Source: Bacteroidota bacterium (GTDB taxonomy: Bacteria; Bacteroidota; Bacteroidia; Bacteroidales; Paludibacteraceae). From it: a DNA stretch of 64,000 nucleotides. The notes under the pieces were generated by a model that worked only from the letters and a program-made list of their open reading frames with translations, made no database searches and was not told the origin of the DNA. Every line of letters begins with the position of its first letter. The stretch's first letter is position 1. Shown piece after piece: positions 27,997-37,014 of this stretch. The stretch lies in NCBI GenBank assembly GCA_017860345.1, contig JAFNAV010000004.1, forward strand, positions 1 through 64,000. The letters run 5' to 3'. The translations under genes were made by a program, and so were the position numbers.

Positions 27997-29121
27997 TTAT
28001 TTGAGCAAGCTCCCTATAGCCTCAGTCATTCGTTCCCACTGGTATTTTTTCTTTTCCATCAGCAGGTTTTCGTGAAATGAATCAAACCGCTCATGATCAA
28101 AAAAATCTACCAAAGCATCGGCAATAACCTTTTCGTTAGGCTCTACAATATAACCCACTTTACCATTGGGAACAATCTCGGCCAGGCCACCCACGTTGGT
28201 TACAAGCATCGGTTTTTCAAAATGATAGGCTATTTGCGTGACCCCGCTTTGTGTAGCCGATTTATAAGGCTGTACAATAATATCGGCAGCACTGAAATAG
28301 TTTCTCACCTCACTGTCGGGAATAAAATCGGTTTTCCAAATCACCTCTCCCACTAACCCAAGCTGCTTTTCGAGCTCAAAGTACTGCTCTGAGTTATTAT
28401 AAAACTCTCCAGCAACAACGAGTTTTACGTTCATCGTACGAAAACGCGAATCAGCATAAGCCTTAAGCAACAAATCGAGCCCTTTATAATCGCGGATAAA
28501 ACCAAAAAAAAGCATATACCGCTTTTGGTCATTCAGCCCTGTTATCCGTAGTGCCTCCTCCCGTTCAAGTTTTTCACCGAAATTATCATAAAGCGGATGA
28601 GGGCAAAACACCTTGGGCTTATTTTTATCAAACAACTCAACATCAGCAAGTACCGATTTAGACATAGCCACAAAACCATCGACCGAACCTGTAAAATACG
28701 ATGCAAAAAGTTTATCAGCGAAACGTTTTTCGTGAGGAATAATATTATCAAGAATAGAAATTACTTTGGTTTTTCTGTTCTGGCGTATCACACGGGCTAT
28801 AGTTCCCAGGCAAGGAGCCATAAATGGCAGCCAAAACTTAATCAGCACTAAATCAGGTTTCTTATCTGCAATTTCTCTTCCCACAGCCAGCCAGTTGAAG
28901 GGATTTACCGAATTCACCTTCCGCAGGATATTCAAATCAGCAGGTACCGGCTCCGACGAATACTGTGTTTTCCCCGGGAATAAAAACGAAGGATATTGTA
29001 GTGTGAAGGTATAAATTTCAACATCGTGTCCCTGATTTTGGTATTCGCGGGCTATACGTTCGTTGTACGCAGCCAATCCTCCCCTGAAGGGGTACGCCGT
29101 ACCTACTATGATGATTTTCAT
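27997..29121 (-). CDS. glycosyltransferase (GT4-like)
   Basis: 374 aa; GTAYPFRGGLAAYNERIAREY; FFGFIRDYKGLDLLLKAY; VVAGEFYNN; VQPYKSATQSGVTQIAYHFEKPMLVTNVGGLAEIV. Confidence 0.88.
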   Translation of the reverse strand: MKIIIVGTAYPFRGGLAAYNERIAREYQNQGHDVEIYTFTLQYPSFLFPGKTQYSSEPVPADLNILRKVNSVNPFNWLAVGREIADKKPDLVLIKFWLPFMAPCLGTIARVIRQNRKTKVISILDNIIPHEKRFADKLFASYFTGSVDGFVAMSKSVLADVELFDKNKPKVFCPHPLYDNFGEKLEREEALRITGLNDQKRYMLFFGFIRDYKGLDLLLKAYADSRFRTMNVKLVVAGEFYNNSEQYFELEKQLGLVGEVIWKTDFIPDSEVRNYFSAADIIVQPYKSATQSGVTQIAYHFEKPMLVTNVGGLAEIVPNGKVGYIVEPNEKVIADALVDFFDHERFDSFHENLLMEKKKYQWERMTEAIGSLLK

Positions 29122-29127
29122 ACAATT

Positions 29128-29238
29128 AAAAGCTCCTCCAACCTCCCCAAACGGGAGACTTTCCGACTTGATTGAGAGGATATCGGATTTGTTAATAATT
29201 CCCTTGTGCGAGCAAACTTACTCGTGGGCGTTTCAAAT
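29128..29238 (-). repeat. dispersed intergenic repeat, copy B
   Basis: aligns with 10551-10660; same orientation and same distance to the downstream start codon. Confidence 0.88.
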
Positions 29239-29599
29239 CATTAAATCTTTATACTGAAAAAATATGCTGATAAGCAAACAGCAGTCAGATGCAACCTGCA
29301 TCCATTTTTTAGCTTATATATAAACATGCAAATGTACAAAATAAATCAGAGTTATTTTGATTTACAATTTAGAATTTTCAGCCATTGCCTGTATGAGGTA
29401 TGTGAATAAAACGAACAAAAATCATCAACAAATATTCATTGACAGGGCGTCGACATCAAAAACACCGCCACTATGATTATCACAACTAAATCAGAGCAAA
29501 TAAATTATTTTGTTTTTTTTCGCGAAATTATTTTATTTCTCGCCAAAAAATCATTTAATTTGTGGTCTGAAAATAAAAACACAAAATATCTTTATTGCA

Positions 29600-29770
29600 A
29601 TGAAAGAACTTTTAAAAAATCTGGGGCCAATTTTGATTTTAATAGGAGTAATTATTTTGACTATTTACTTCTTTACTCAATCTAATTCAAATGTTTATCT
29701 GGCTTCTGCCGGTATTATCATGATAGTGGGCTTTCTTGGTCACATTATCATCAACAAACAGTTAAAGTAA
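29600..29770 (+). CDS. small two-TM membrane protein
   Basis: MKELLKNLGPILILIGVIILTIYFFTQSNSNVYLASAGIIMIVGFLGHIIINKQLK; two hydrophobic helices; followed by terminator-like hairpin. Confidence 0.65.
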   Translation: MKELLKNLGPILILIGVIILTIYFFTQSNSNVYLASAGIIMIVGFLGHIIINKQLK

Positions 29771-29796
29771 GTTCTTCTCTATTCTACAAAAAAATT

Positions 29797-29823
29797 AAAG
29801 CCGGCGCATACTGCTCCGGCTTT
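29797..29823. terminator. bidirectional terminator between the small membrane protein and the topoisomerase subunit
   Basis: AAAGCCGG...CCGGCTTT between convergent genes with T tracts on both sides. Confidence 0.8.
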
Positions 29824-29843
29824 CTGTTTTTGGGGTTATCATA

Positions 29844-32705
29844 TTAATCAAAAAGAGTAAGCTGGCCTGTTATATCGTCCAGCAAACGGTTTTGATCTAC
29901 CACATCTTCGTCGGGCAACACCGATTCATTTTTAGCCTTTGGTGCTTCTGCCCCGGGTGTCGGTTTATCATTATTTTCTTCCGGTTTTTCAATCTTATCC
30001 TTTTTTCGTTTTACCGGTTTAGCTTCATTTTCAGCTACTTCAGGCACTTCTACCGTTTCGTCACTATCCGGCGCTTCAGCATCTTCTTCTCCTCCGTCGT
30101 CATTCCCGGCGGGCGCCTCTTTCACCTTAAAACGTATCGGATCAAGCTCGTTAATTGTTTCTACATCAAAAGTAGTAAGGCGCTTACCTTTGGCTTTAAA
30201 ACTTTTTACCCCGATAAAGTCATCGGCATCAATTACCAACGCTTCGCGATAAGCATCGCTACCGGCAAACACCACCTCGATGCGAGGATAATCAACATCG
30301 GTCAACAACTGAAGGCGCGACTCGGCATTGTCGCCCAGGAAGTTCTGCTTTTTTTGCGACGCTTCAAATTGAAAACGCTTCAAGTAATAAAAATTCTGAT
30401 CAGCATCCCACAACGCAACCGTCCAAACCTTATTGGCATCAAATTTTTCAATCACCATAATATCCTTCTCATAATGGTTATTTACATCAAAAGTAGAACA
30501 ATAATAATCACCTTTTGAAGAAACAATCAGGATAAGGTCGTCGCTCAGGAATTCGCCCAGATATTCGCCACGATTATCGTAATTCAGGCGCAACACATCT
30601 CTATCGAACCACACCTGTCGGCCGCCAAGCGTAGAACCACCCTTTTGCTTGAGAGCAATTTTATGTATATCGTTTTTGGACAATATATTTCCCATCGACT
30701 GCCGCCCTTTGATGGCTATTTCGCTGAAATCTTTCTCGAACACCAGCTTATTGAGGCGCGGCTTTGGCTTGAGCGTTACACGAATCAGTTCAGCTTCGGC
30801 ATTGGGATTGGCCGTAAAGTACACCACCTTTGAACCCGCCGTGCCCTGAGTTATATCATATTCCTTGTCGCGTGTTATGCCATTCACAGCAAAGCGTTTG
30901 ATATAATAAGGGCCTGTTTTACCATCGCGGTACACGGTGTTATAAATGGTACGCTTATCGTTTTTCTTAAATACGTTCAGATAAAGTATGTTTTTACCCA
31001 CAAATATTTTGTCGGCTACCTTTACTATTTTATATTTTCCGTCTTTAAAGAAAATAATAATATCGTCAATATCGGAGCAATTACACACAAACTCATCCTT
31101 CCGGAGCGAAGTACCAATAAAACCTTCATCGTAATTTACATACAATTTTTCATTGGCCTCCACCACTTTGGAAGCCACGATGGTTTCAAAATTACGAATT
31201 TCGGTACGTCGTGGAAAATCCTTACCATATTTGTTTTTCAGGTTTTCGTACCAGAAAATGGTATAGTCCACCAAATGATCGAGCTGATAATTAACCTCAT
31301 CAATCTTCTTCTGCAAGGATATCAGAATATCATTGGCCTTATCCGTATCAAATTTAGTAATTCTCATCATCTTGATTTCGAGCAGTTTCAAGATATCTTC
31401 GCGTACTACTTCACGAATAAAAGACGGCTTAAACGGCTCCAGGCGTTTATCAATATGTATCACCACTTCGTCCTGTGAGGTACTTTCTTCAAAACCCTTA
31501 TCTTTGTAAATACGGTTTTCAATAAATATTTTTTCGAGCGAGGTAAAGAAAAGCTGTTCAAGCAGTTCCGACTTTTGTATTTCGAGCTCAGCCTGCAGTA
31601 AGTCCTTGGTATGATTTACGCTGATACGCAACAACTCACTTACACCCACAAAGCGGGGTTTTTGGTCGTGAATAACGCAGCAGTTAGGCGATATACTTAT
31701 TTCACAATCGGTGAAAGCGTAGAGAGCGTCAATGGTTTTGTCGGACGAAACTCCGGGCTGCAGATGAACCAGAATCTCTACATTGGCCGAGGTATTATCA
31801 TCTACTTTGCGAATTTTTATTTTTCCCTTTTCGCTGGCCTTGATAATAGACTCAATGAGCTTGGAAGTATTGGTTCCAAAGGGTATTTCGGTAACAACCA
31901 GCGTTTTATTATCAAGCTTACTTATTTTGGCCCGTATCTTTACAGCTCCGCCACGCTCCCCATCATTATACTTAGCTACATCAATAGAACCGCCTGTCTG
32001 AAAATCGGGGAAAAGCACAAATTCCTCACCTTTAAGGTAAGCTACACTTGCATCGCAAAGCTCATTGAAATTATGTGGCAGAATTTTCGAGTTCAACCCT
32101 ACGGCAATCCCTTCAACACCCTGCGCCAGCAATAGAGGGAACTTAACAGGTAGTGCAATCGGTTCTTTGTTTCTGCCATCGTACGAGGCTTTCCACTCGG
32201 TAGTTTTAGGGTTGAATACGGTTTCGAGAGCAAATTTCGACAACCGGGCTTCGATATAACGTGGTGCAGCAGCACCATCACCAGTAAGTATGTTCCCCCA
32301 GTTACCCTGACAGTCGATAAGCAAATCTTTCTGCCCAAGTTGCACCAAAGCGTCGCCAATAGAAGCATCACCATGCGGATGAAACTGCATCGTATGTCCC
32401 ACAATATTCGCCACTTTGTTGTAACGACCATCGTCGAGGCGCTTCATCGAATGCAGAATGCGGCGCTGAACAGGTTTCAGTCCATCGTAAATATCGGGTA
32501 CGGCGCGCTCCAGAATAACGTAAGAGGCATAATCCAGAAACCAGTTCTGATACATCCCCGACAGGTGATGCTTCACTCCCTCTTCGCTTATCTTCGGCAC
32601 TTTATAGTTGGAGTGGGCAGCCGCAGCTGCCTCATCAACCGGCTCGTCGGTCTCTTTGATTTCTTCGCTTTCGTTTTCAGAGTCAATTATTTCATCTGTG
32701 CTCAT
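29844..32705 (-). CDS. DNA gyrase/topoisomerase IV subunit A (ParC-like)
   Basis: 953 aa; YASYVILERAVPDIYDGLKPVQRRILHSM; GDGAAAPRYIEARLS; acidic/Lys-rich C-terminal tail ending DDITGQLTLFD. Confidence 0.93.
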   Translation of the reverse strand: MSTDEIIDSENESEEIKETDEPVDEAAAAAHSNYKVPKISEEGVKHHLSGMYQNWFLDYASYVILERAVPDIYDGLKPVQRRILHSMKRLDDGRYNKVANIVGHTMQFHPHGDASIGDALVQLGQKDLLIDCQGNWGNILTGDGAAAPRYIEARLSKFALETVFNPKTTEWKASYDGRNKEPIALPVKFPLLLAQGVEGIAVGLNSKILPHNFNELCDASVAYLKGEEFVLFPDFQTGGSIDVAKYNDGERGGAVKIRAKISKLDNKTLVVTEIPFGTNTSKLIESIIKASEKGKIKIRKVDDNTSANVEILVHLQPGVSSDKTIDALYAFTDCEISISPNCCVIHDQKPRFVGVSELLRISVNHTKDLLQAELEIQKSELLEQLFFTSLEKIFIENRIYKDKGFEESTSQDEVVIHIDKRLEPFKPSFIREVVREDILKLLEIKMMRITKFDTDKANDILISLQKKIDEVNYQLDHLVDYTIFWYENLKNKYGKDFPRRTEIRNFETIVASKVVEANEKLYVNYDEGFIGTSLRKDEFVCNCSDIDDIIIFFKDGKYKIVKVADKIFVGKNILYLNVFKKNDKRTIYNTVYRDGKTGPYYIKRFAVNGITRDKEYDITQGTAGSKVVYFTANPNAEAELIRVTLKPKPRLNKLVFEKDFSEIAIKGRQSMGNILSKNDIHKIALKQKGGSTLGGRQVWFDRDVLRLNYDNRGEYLGEFLSDDLILIVSSKGDYYCSTFDVNNHYEKDIMVIEKFDANKVWTVALWDADQNFYYLKRFQFEASQKKQNFLGDNAESRLQLLTDVDYPRIEVVFAGSDAYREALVIDADDFIGVKSFKAKGKRLTTFDVETINELDPIRFKVKEAPAGNDDGGEEDAEAPDSDETVEVPEVAENEAKPVKRKKDKIEKPEENNDKPTPGAEAPKAKNESVLPDEDVVDQNRLLDDITGQLTLFD

Positions 32706-33242
32706 AGCAGAACATATTATTGTTTAAGCAATTTACCTATCATATTTCATGATTTCACTTACAAAAATACAAAAAAAAACAGGAATCCTGAACTTCTTTT
32801 TTTGAACTTCATTTTATACATTCTCCGTAGGGAATAATTATCATTTAGTATTTCGGCAGCCCGGGTCAATGTTTCCCAAATAATCTAAAAAAAAGAGGCT
32901 TTCCATCGTCATTTATTTTTTTATTCAGGAAAAAAACGGGTAATTTTCTTACAAACATATTTTTTACATATATTTTATAAGACTAAGCATAAACCATACC
33001 CCGGATTGGATAATTACCAAAGAGGAATCACATCATCGAAAATATCAACTCCGGTTATGTTTTACATTAAGCATATAACAAAAACCATTAAAAACAAACC
33101 ATTTGGGATGGTAATTTCTATATTTTTAATCAGAAGTTACGCCATAAGTGCAACCAAATCAGGAAAAAACAGTAACTTTGCATGCTTGAAAAAAAGCAAG
33201 GAAAACCAAGCATTTTCCTTACCCTAATCTTAACATCTATTT

Positions 33243-34256
33243 ATGGAACTATCTGAGCAAAGATTTATTGCAGAAATCAAGTTAAAAGTTCGTACAGCGC
33301 AGTACGAAGCCCTGAAAGTTGTAAATACGCAACTTATAAATTTATACTGGGAAATAGGCAAATCCATTTCCGAAAAACAGAGCGAAAGCTGGGGTCAGGC
33401 TGTAGTACCAACTCTATCCAAGGAACTGCAAAAGGAGTTTCCCGGTATTGGAGGATTTTCCACCACCAATCTTTGGCTGATGGCACAGTTTTACAGTGAG
33501 TACCACACAGTTGAATTTCTCCATCCATTGGTTGGAGAAATTAGCTGGACAAAACACGTTGTCATTTTAAATAAATGCAAGAATAATCAGGAGCGACAAT
33601 TTTATATTCTGGCAACAAAAAAATTTGGATGGACAAAAAATGTGCTTATTCATCAGATTGAGAGCAATGCTTTTGTCAGACAAATGAGCAGTCAGACAAA
33701 TTTTGAAAATACGCTCACTGAAAAAATAAAAGAGCAGGCTTTTTTAGCGGTTAAAGACGAATACACATTCGACTTTCTGGGGCTGACCGATGAACACACC
33801 GAGAGTGATTTAGAGCAATCGCTGATTTTAAACATTAGAAATTTCCTGCTTGAATTAGGTACCGATTTTTCGTTTGTAGGAAATCAGTATAAAATATGCG
33901 TGGCCGATAAAGAATATTTCATCGACCTGTTGTTATACCATCGTCAGCTACAAAGTCTTATTGCCGTAGAGCTAAAAATAGGCGAATTTATGCCTGAATA
34001 TAAAGGCAAAATGGAATTTTACCTGTCGGTGCTGAACGACACCGTAAAACTGCCTCATGAAAATGAAGCTATTGGAATTATTATTTGCAAAAACAAAAAC
34101 AGAACTATCGTAGAATATTCGCTAAAAACGAGTAATATGCCCATTGGGGTTGCAACGTATAGCACTTCGGCCAATCTACCGGCAAAATACAAAAGTTTAT
34201 TGCCAAGTTCAGCTGAAATATCAGATAAAATAAATTACTATTTTAATTTAAAATAA
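33243..34256 (+). CDS. DUF1016/YhcG-like PDDEXK nuclease family protein
   Basis: 337 aa; VNTQLINLYWEIGKSISEKQ...FSTTNLWLMAQFYSEY...FIDLLLYHRQLQSLIAVELKIGEFMPEYKGKMEFYLSVL. Confidence 0.9.
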   Translation: MELSEQRFIAEIKLKVRTAQYEALKVVNTQLINLYWEIGKSISEKQSESWGQAVVPTLSKELQKEFPGIGGFSTTNLWLMAQFYSEYHTVEFLHPLVGEISWTKHVVILNKCKNNQERQFYILATKKFGWTKNVLIHQIESNAFVRQMSSQTNFENTLTEKIKEQAFLAVKDEYTFDFLGLTDEHTESDLEQSLILNIRNFLLELGTDFSFVGNQYKICVADKEYFIDLLLYHRQLQSLIAVELKIGEFMPEYKGKMEFYLSVLNDTVKLPHENEAIGIIICKNKNRTIVEYSLKTSNMPIGVATYSTSANLPAKYKSLLPSSAEISDKINYYFNLK

Positions 34257-34303
34257 TAACTTATCGCCAAACAAAGCTTTGGTAATTAAATATTTAAAAT
34301 TGT

Positions 34304-35851
34304 ATGGCTTCACAAGAAGATGTTTTTAAAAAATTAGTGGCTCATTGTAAGGAATATGGTTTTGTGTTTCCTTCGAGCGAAATTTACGACGGTCTGGGTG
34401 CCGTGTATGACTACGGACAGAATGGCGTAGAGCTCAAAAACAATATCAAAAAATACTGGTGGGATAGCATGGTTCTGCTCAACGAAAACGTGGTAGGTAT
34501 TGATGCCGCCATATTTATGCACCCTACCACCTGGAAAGCCTCGGGACATGTTGATGCTTTTAACGATCCACTCATTGACAACAAAGACAGCAAGAAACGC
34601 TATCGGGCCGATGTGCTTATTGAAGACCTACTGGCCAAATACGACGACAAAATTGAAAAAGAAGTTGAAAAAGCGGCCAAACGCTTTGGCGATAAATTTG
34701 ATGAGGCCGTATTTCGTTCAACAAACGAACGCGTACTCGAAAATCAGACTAAACGTAATGAAATACACGATAGGTTTGTAAAAGCACTAAACGATTCGAA
34801 CCTCGAAGAACTGAAGCAAATTATTGTAGATTACGATGTGGTTTGCCCAATAAGTGGCACCAAAAACTGGACCGATGTGCGCCAGTTCAACCTGATGTTC
34901 TCAACCGAAATGGGTTCAACCGCCGATGGTGCCCTGAAAATTTATCTTCGTCCGGAAACTGCACAGGGTATTTTTGTAAATTTCCTGAATGTACAAAAAA
35001 CCGGCCGCATGAAAATACCGTTTGGTATTGCTCAGATTGGCAAGGCTTTCCGTAACGAAATTGTAGCGCGTCAGTTTATTTTCCGTATGCGCGAGTTCGA
35101 ACAAATGGAGATGCAATTCTTTGTTCGCCCCGGCGAAGAGATGAAATGGTTTGAGTATTGGAAAGCATTCCGCCTGCGCTGGCACAAAGCTCTTGGACTG
35201 GGCGATCATAAATATCGCTATCACGACCACGACAAGCTGGCACACTACGCCAATGCAGCAACGGATATCGAATTTGAAATGCCATTCGGATTTAAAGAAG
35301 TGGAGGGCATACATTCCCGCACTGACTTTGACCTGAGCAGTCATGAGAAATACTCAGGAAAAAACATCAAATACTTTGATCCTGAATTAAATCAATCTTA
35401 TGTGCCATACGTTATCGAAACTTCGATAGGGGTTGACCGCACTTTCCTGTCAATTATGGCCGCTTCGTACAACGAAGAAGTTCTTGAAGGTGGCGAAAGC
35501 CGCGTAGTTCTGTCCCTGCCACCTGTACTGGCACCTGTCAAAGTAGCAGTTTTGCCTCTGGTAAAAAAAGATGGCTTACCCGAAAAAGCACGTGAAATTA
35601 TCAATGAAATGAAATTTGATTTCAAATGTGCTTATGACGAAAAAGACTCTATCGGGAAACGTTATCGCCGTCAGGATGCTATTGGTACGCCGTTTTGCGT
35701 GACCGTAGATCACCAAACGGTAGAAGACAATACAGTTACAATTCGTCATCGCGACAGCATGCAGCAAGAACGCGTAGCAATTGCCGATTTGCACAAGATA
35801 ATTGGCGATGCAGTAAATATGAAAAACCTGTTTAAGAAAATTGTGAGTTAA
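34304..35851 (+). CDS. glyS: glycyl-tRNA synthetase (homodimeric type)
   Basis: 515 aa; GFVFPSSEIYDGLGAVYDYGQNGVELKNN; LRPETAQGIFVNF; FRNEIVARQFIFRMREFEQMEMQFF. Confidence 0.97.
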   Translation: MASQEDVFKKLVAHCKEYGFVFPSSEIYDGLGAVYDYGQNGVELKNNIKKYWWDSMVLLNENVVGIDAAIFMHPTTWKASGHVDAFNDPLIDNKDSKKRYRADVLIEDLLAKYDDKIEKEVEKAAKRFGDKFDEAVFRSTNERVLENQTKRNEIHDRFVKALNDSNLEELKQIIVDYDVVCPISGTKNWTDVRQFNLMFSTEMGSTADGALKIYLRPETAQGIFVNFLNVQKTGRMKIPFGIAQIGKAFRNEIVARQFIFRMREFEQMEMQFFVRPGEEMKWFEYWKAFRLRWHKALGLGDHKYRYHDHDKLAHYANAATDIEFEMPFGFKEVEGIHSRTDFDLSSHEKYSGKNIKYFDPELNQSYVPYVIETSIGVDRTFLSIMAASYNEEVLEGGESRVVLSLPPVLAPVKVAVLPLVKKDGLPEKAREIINEMKFDFKCAYDEKDSIGKRYRRQDAIGTPFCVTVDHQTVEDNTVTIRHRDSMQQERVAIADLHKIIGDAVNMKNLFKKIVS

Positions 35852-36008
35852 TAAATCACTCTTAATCATACTTATCCCCGCGAACTGTCGTACAATGGCA
35901 GTTTCGGGAATAAAACACATTACGGAAAACAATATTTTTCAGGCACGGTTTATGATAATAGAAAAAAGATTTTTCGAACCAAATATCAATTTTTAATTTC
36001 AAAAAAAA

Positions 36009-36434
36009 ATGAAAAAGATTTTTCTGACCGTTTTCCTGTTTTCAGGAGCTTTAATCTGCGCTAATGCACAGATATCGACAAGCAAATTGCAAAGTGCAGC
36101 CAAACAAGCAACTACTGCGGCATCGGCTGCGGGGCTCGATGTAAACTCGCTTAAAACATCTATCATGTCAAAGCTTACATCTGGTTTAAACTTAACTACA
36201 GCTCAGCAACCTAAAGTGTCCGAAGCTGTTACATCGTTTCTGACCGAAAAGTCGAAAATTGTGAATCTGGCTAAAACCGACAGCAATACTTACAAAACCA
36301 AGCTTGCCAGCCTTACCAGTAACCTGAGTTCCAAACTCAAAACAGTTCTGACAGCTGCTCAGTACACTAAGTTTTTAGGATTAAAACCCACTACCAGCAC
36401 AGCAAGCAACGTGTTATCACAGCTGTTTTTCTAA
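36009..36434 (+). CDS. small secreted protein with two LTxxQ-like motifs (hypothetical)
   Basis: 141 aa; signal peptide MKKIFLTVFLFSGALICANAQ; LTTAQQ and LTAAQY; followed by terminator. Confidence 0.8.
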   Translation: MKKIFLTVFLFSGALICANAQISTSKLQSAAKQATTAASAAGLDVNSLKTSIMSKLTSGLNLTTAQQPKVSEAVTSFLTEKSKIVNLAKTDSNTYKTKLASLTSNLSSKLKTVLTAAQYTKFLGLKPTTSTASNVLSQLFF

Positions 36435-36456
36435 ACAGTAATATCTCAGAATTTAA

Positions 36457-36492
36457 ATCCCGGGAGTAAAACTTTAAATTTACTTCCGGGAT
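36457..36492 (+). terminator. terminator downstream of the LTxxQ secreted protein
   Basis: AATCCCGGGAGTAAA...TTTACTTCCGGGATT followed by TTTTT. Confidence 0.88.
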
Positions 36493-36528
36493 TTTTTTTA
36501 TAACCAAAGATGCAACCTTATACCTGCC

Positions 36529-37014
36529 ATGCAACCAATGCTACCAAAACAGCATCTAACAAAGAAACAACACAATATGCAAAAAAAAGCGCTTTACGCA
36601 ATAGCCGTTTTATGGGGAGTTCTCTTTCTTGGTTCGTGTAGCCCGTCCAATGCTTTGTCGGATATTCAAACAGATAAGGATACACTGATTGTTGAACTGA
36701 AACAACGTTGTATAAATACAAAATACAACTTTACCATCACCCCGGATTCCGTTTTGTCGGACTCCAGATGTCCCATAAATGCTTTATGTTTCTGGGCTGG
36801 CGATGCCAATGTCAGGTTTCAGCTTCGTACATCCAGTAAAGCCTACACTTTTGATTTACACACCTACACCGGGTTCACAAACGACACAACAATCGAAAAC
36901 ATCCACTTTAAACTTATCAATCTGCAACCTTATCCCGGCACTGCTACACAGGGAACTAAAACCAACCCTTATATAGTTACTTTAGTGGCTACAAGTGCAA
37001 AACCTGTTCGTTAA
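36529..37014 (+). CDS. hypothetical lipoprotein
   Basis: 161 aa; start probably 36577 (MQKKALYAIAVLWGVLFLGSCSPS, lipobox). Confidence 0.7.
   Translation: MQPMLPKQHLTKKQHNMQKKALYAIAVLWGVLFLGSCSPSNALSDIQTDKDTLIVELKQRCINTKYNFTITPDSVLSDSRCPINALCFWAGDANVRFQLRTSSKAYTFDLHTYTGFTNDTTIENIHFKLINLQPYPGTATQGTKTNPYIVTLVATSAKPVR

Noticed and set aside
29892-30518. 208-aa plus-strand ORF opposite the topoisomerase tail
   Set aside because: Phe/Ile-rich translation arises from antisense of Lys/Glu-rich coding sequence; no independent signal.
31611-32135. 174-aa plus-strand ORF opposite the topoisomerase gene
   Set aside because: Antisense shadow within the catalytic core coding region.
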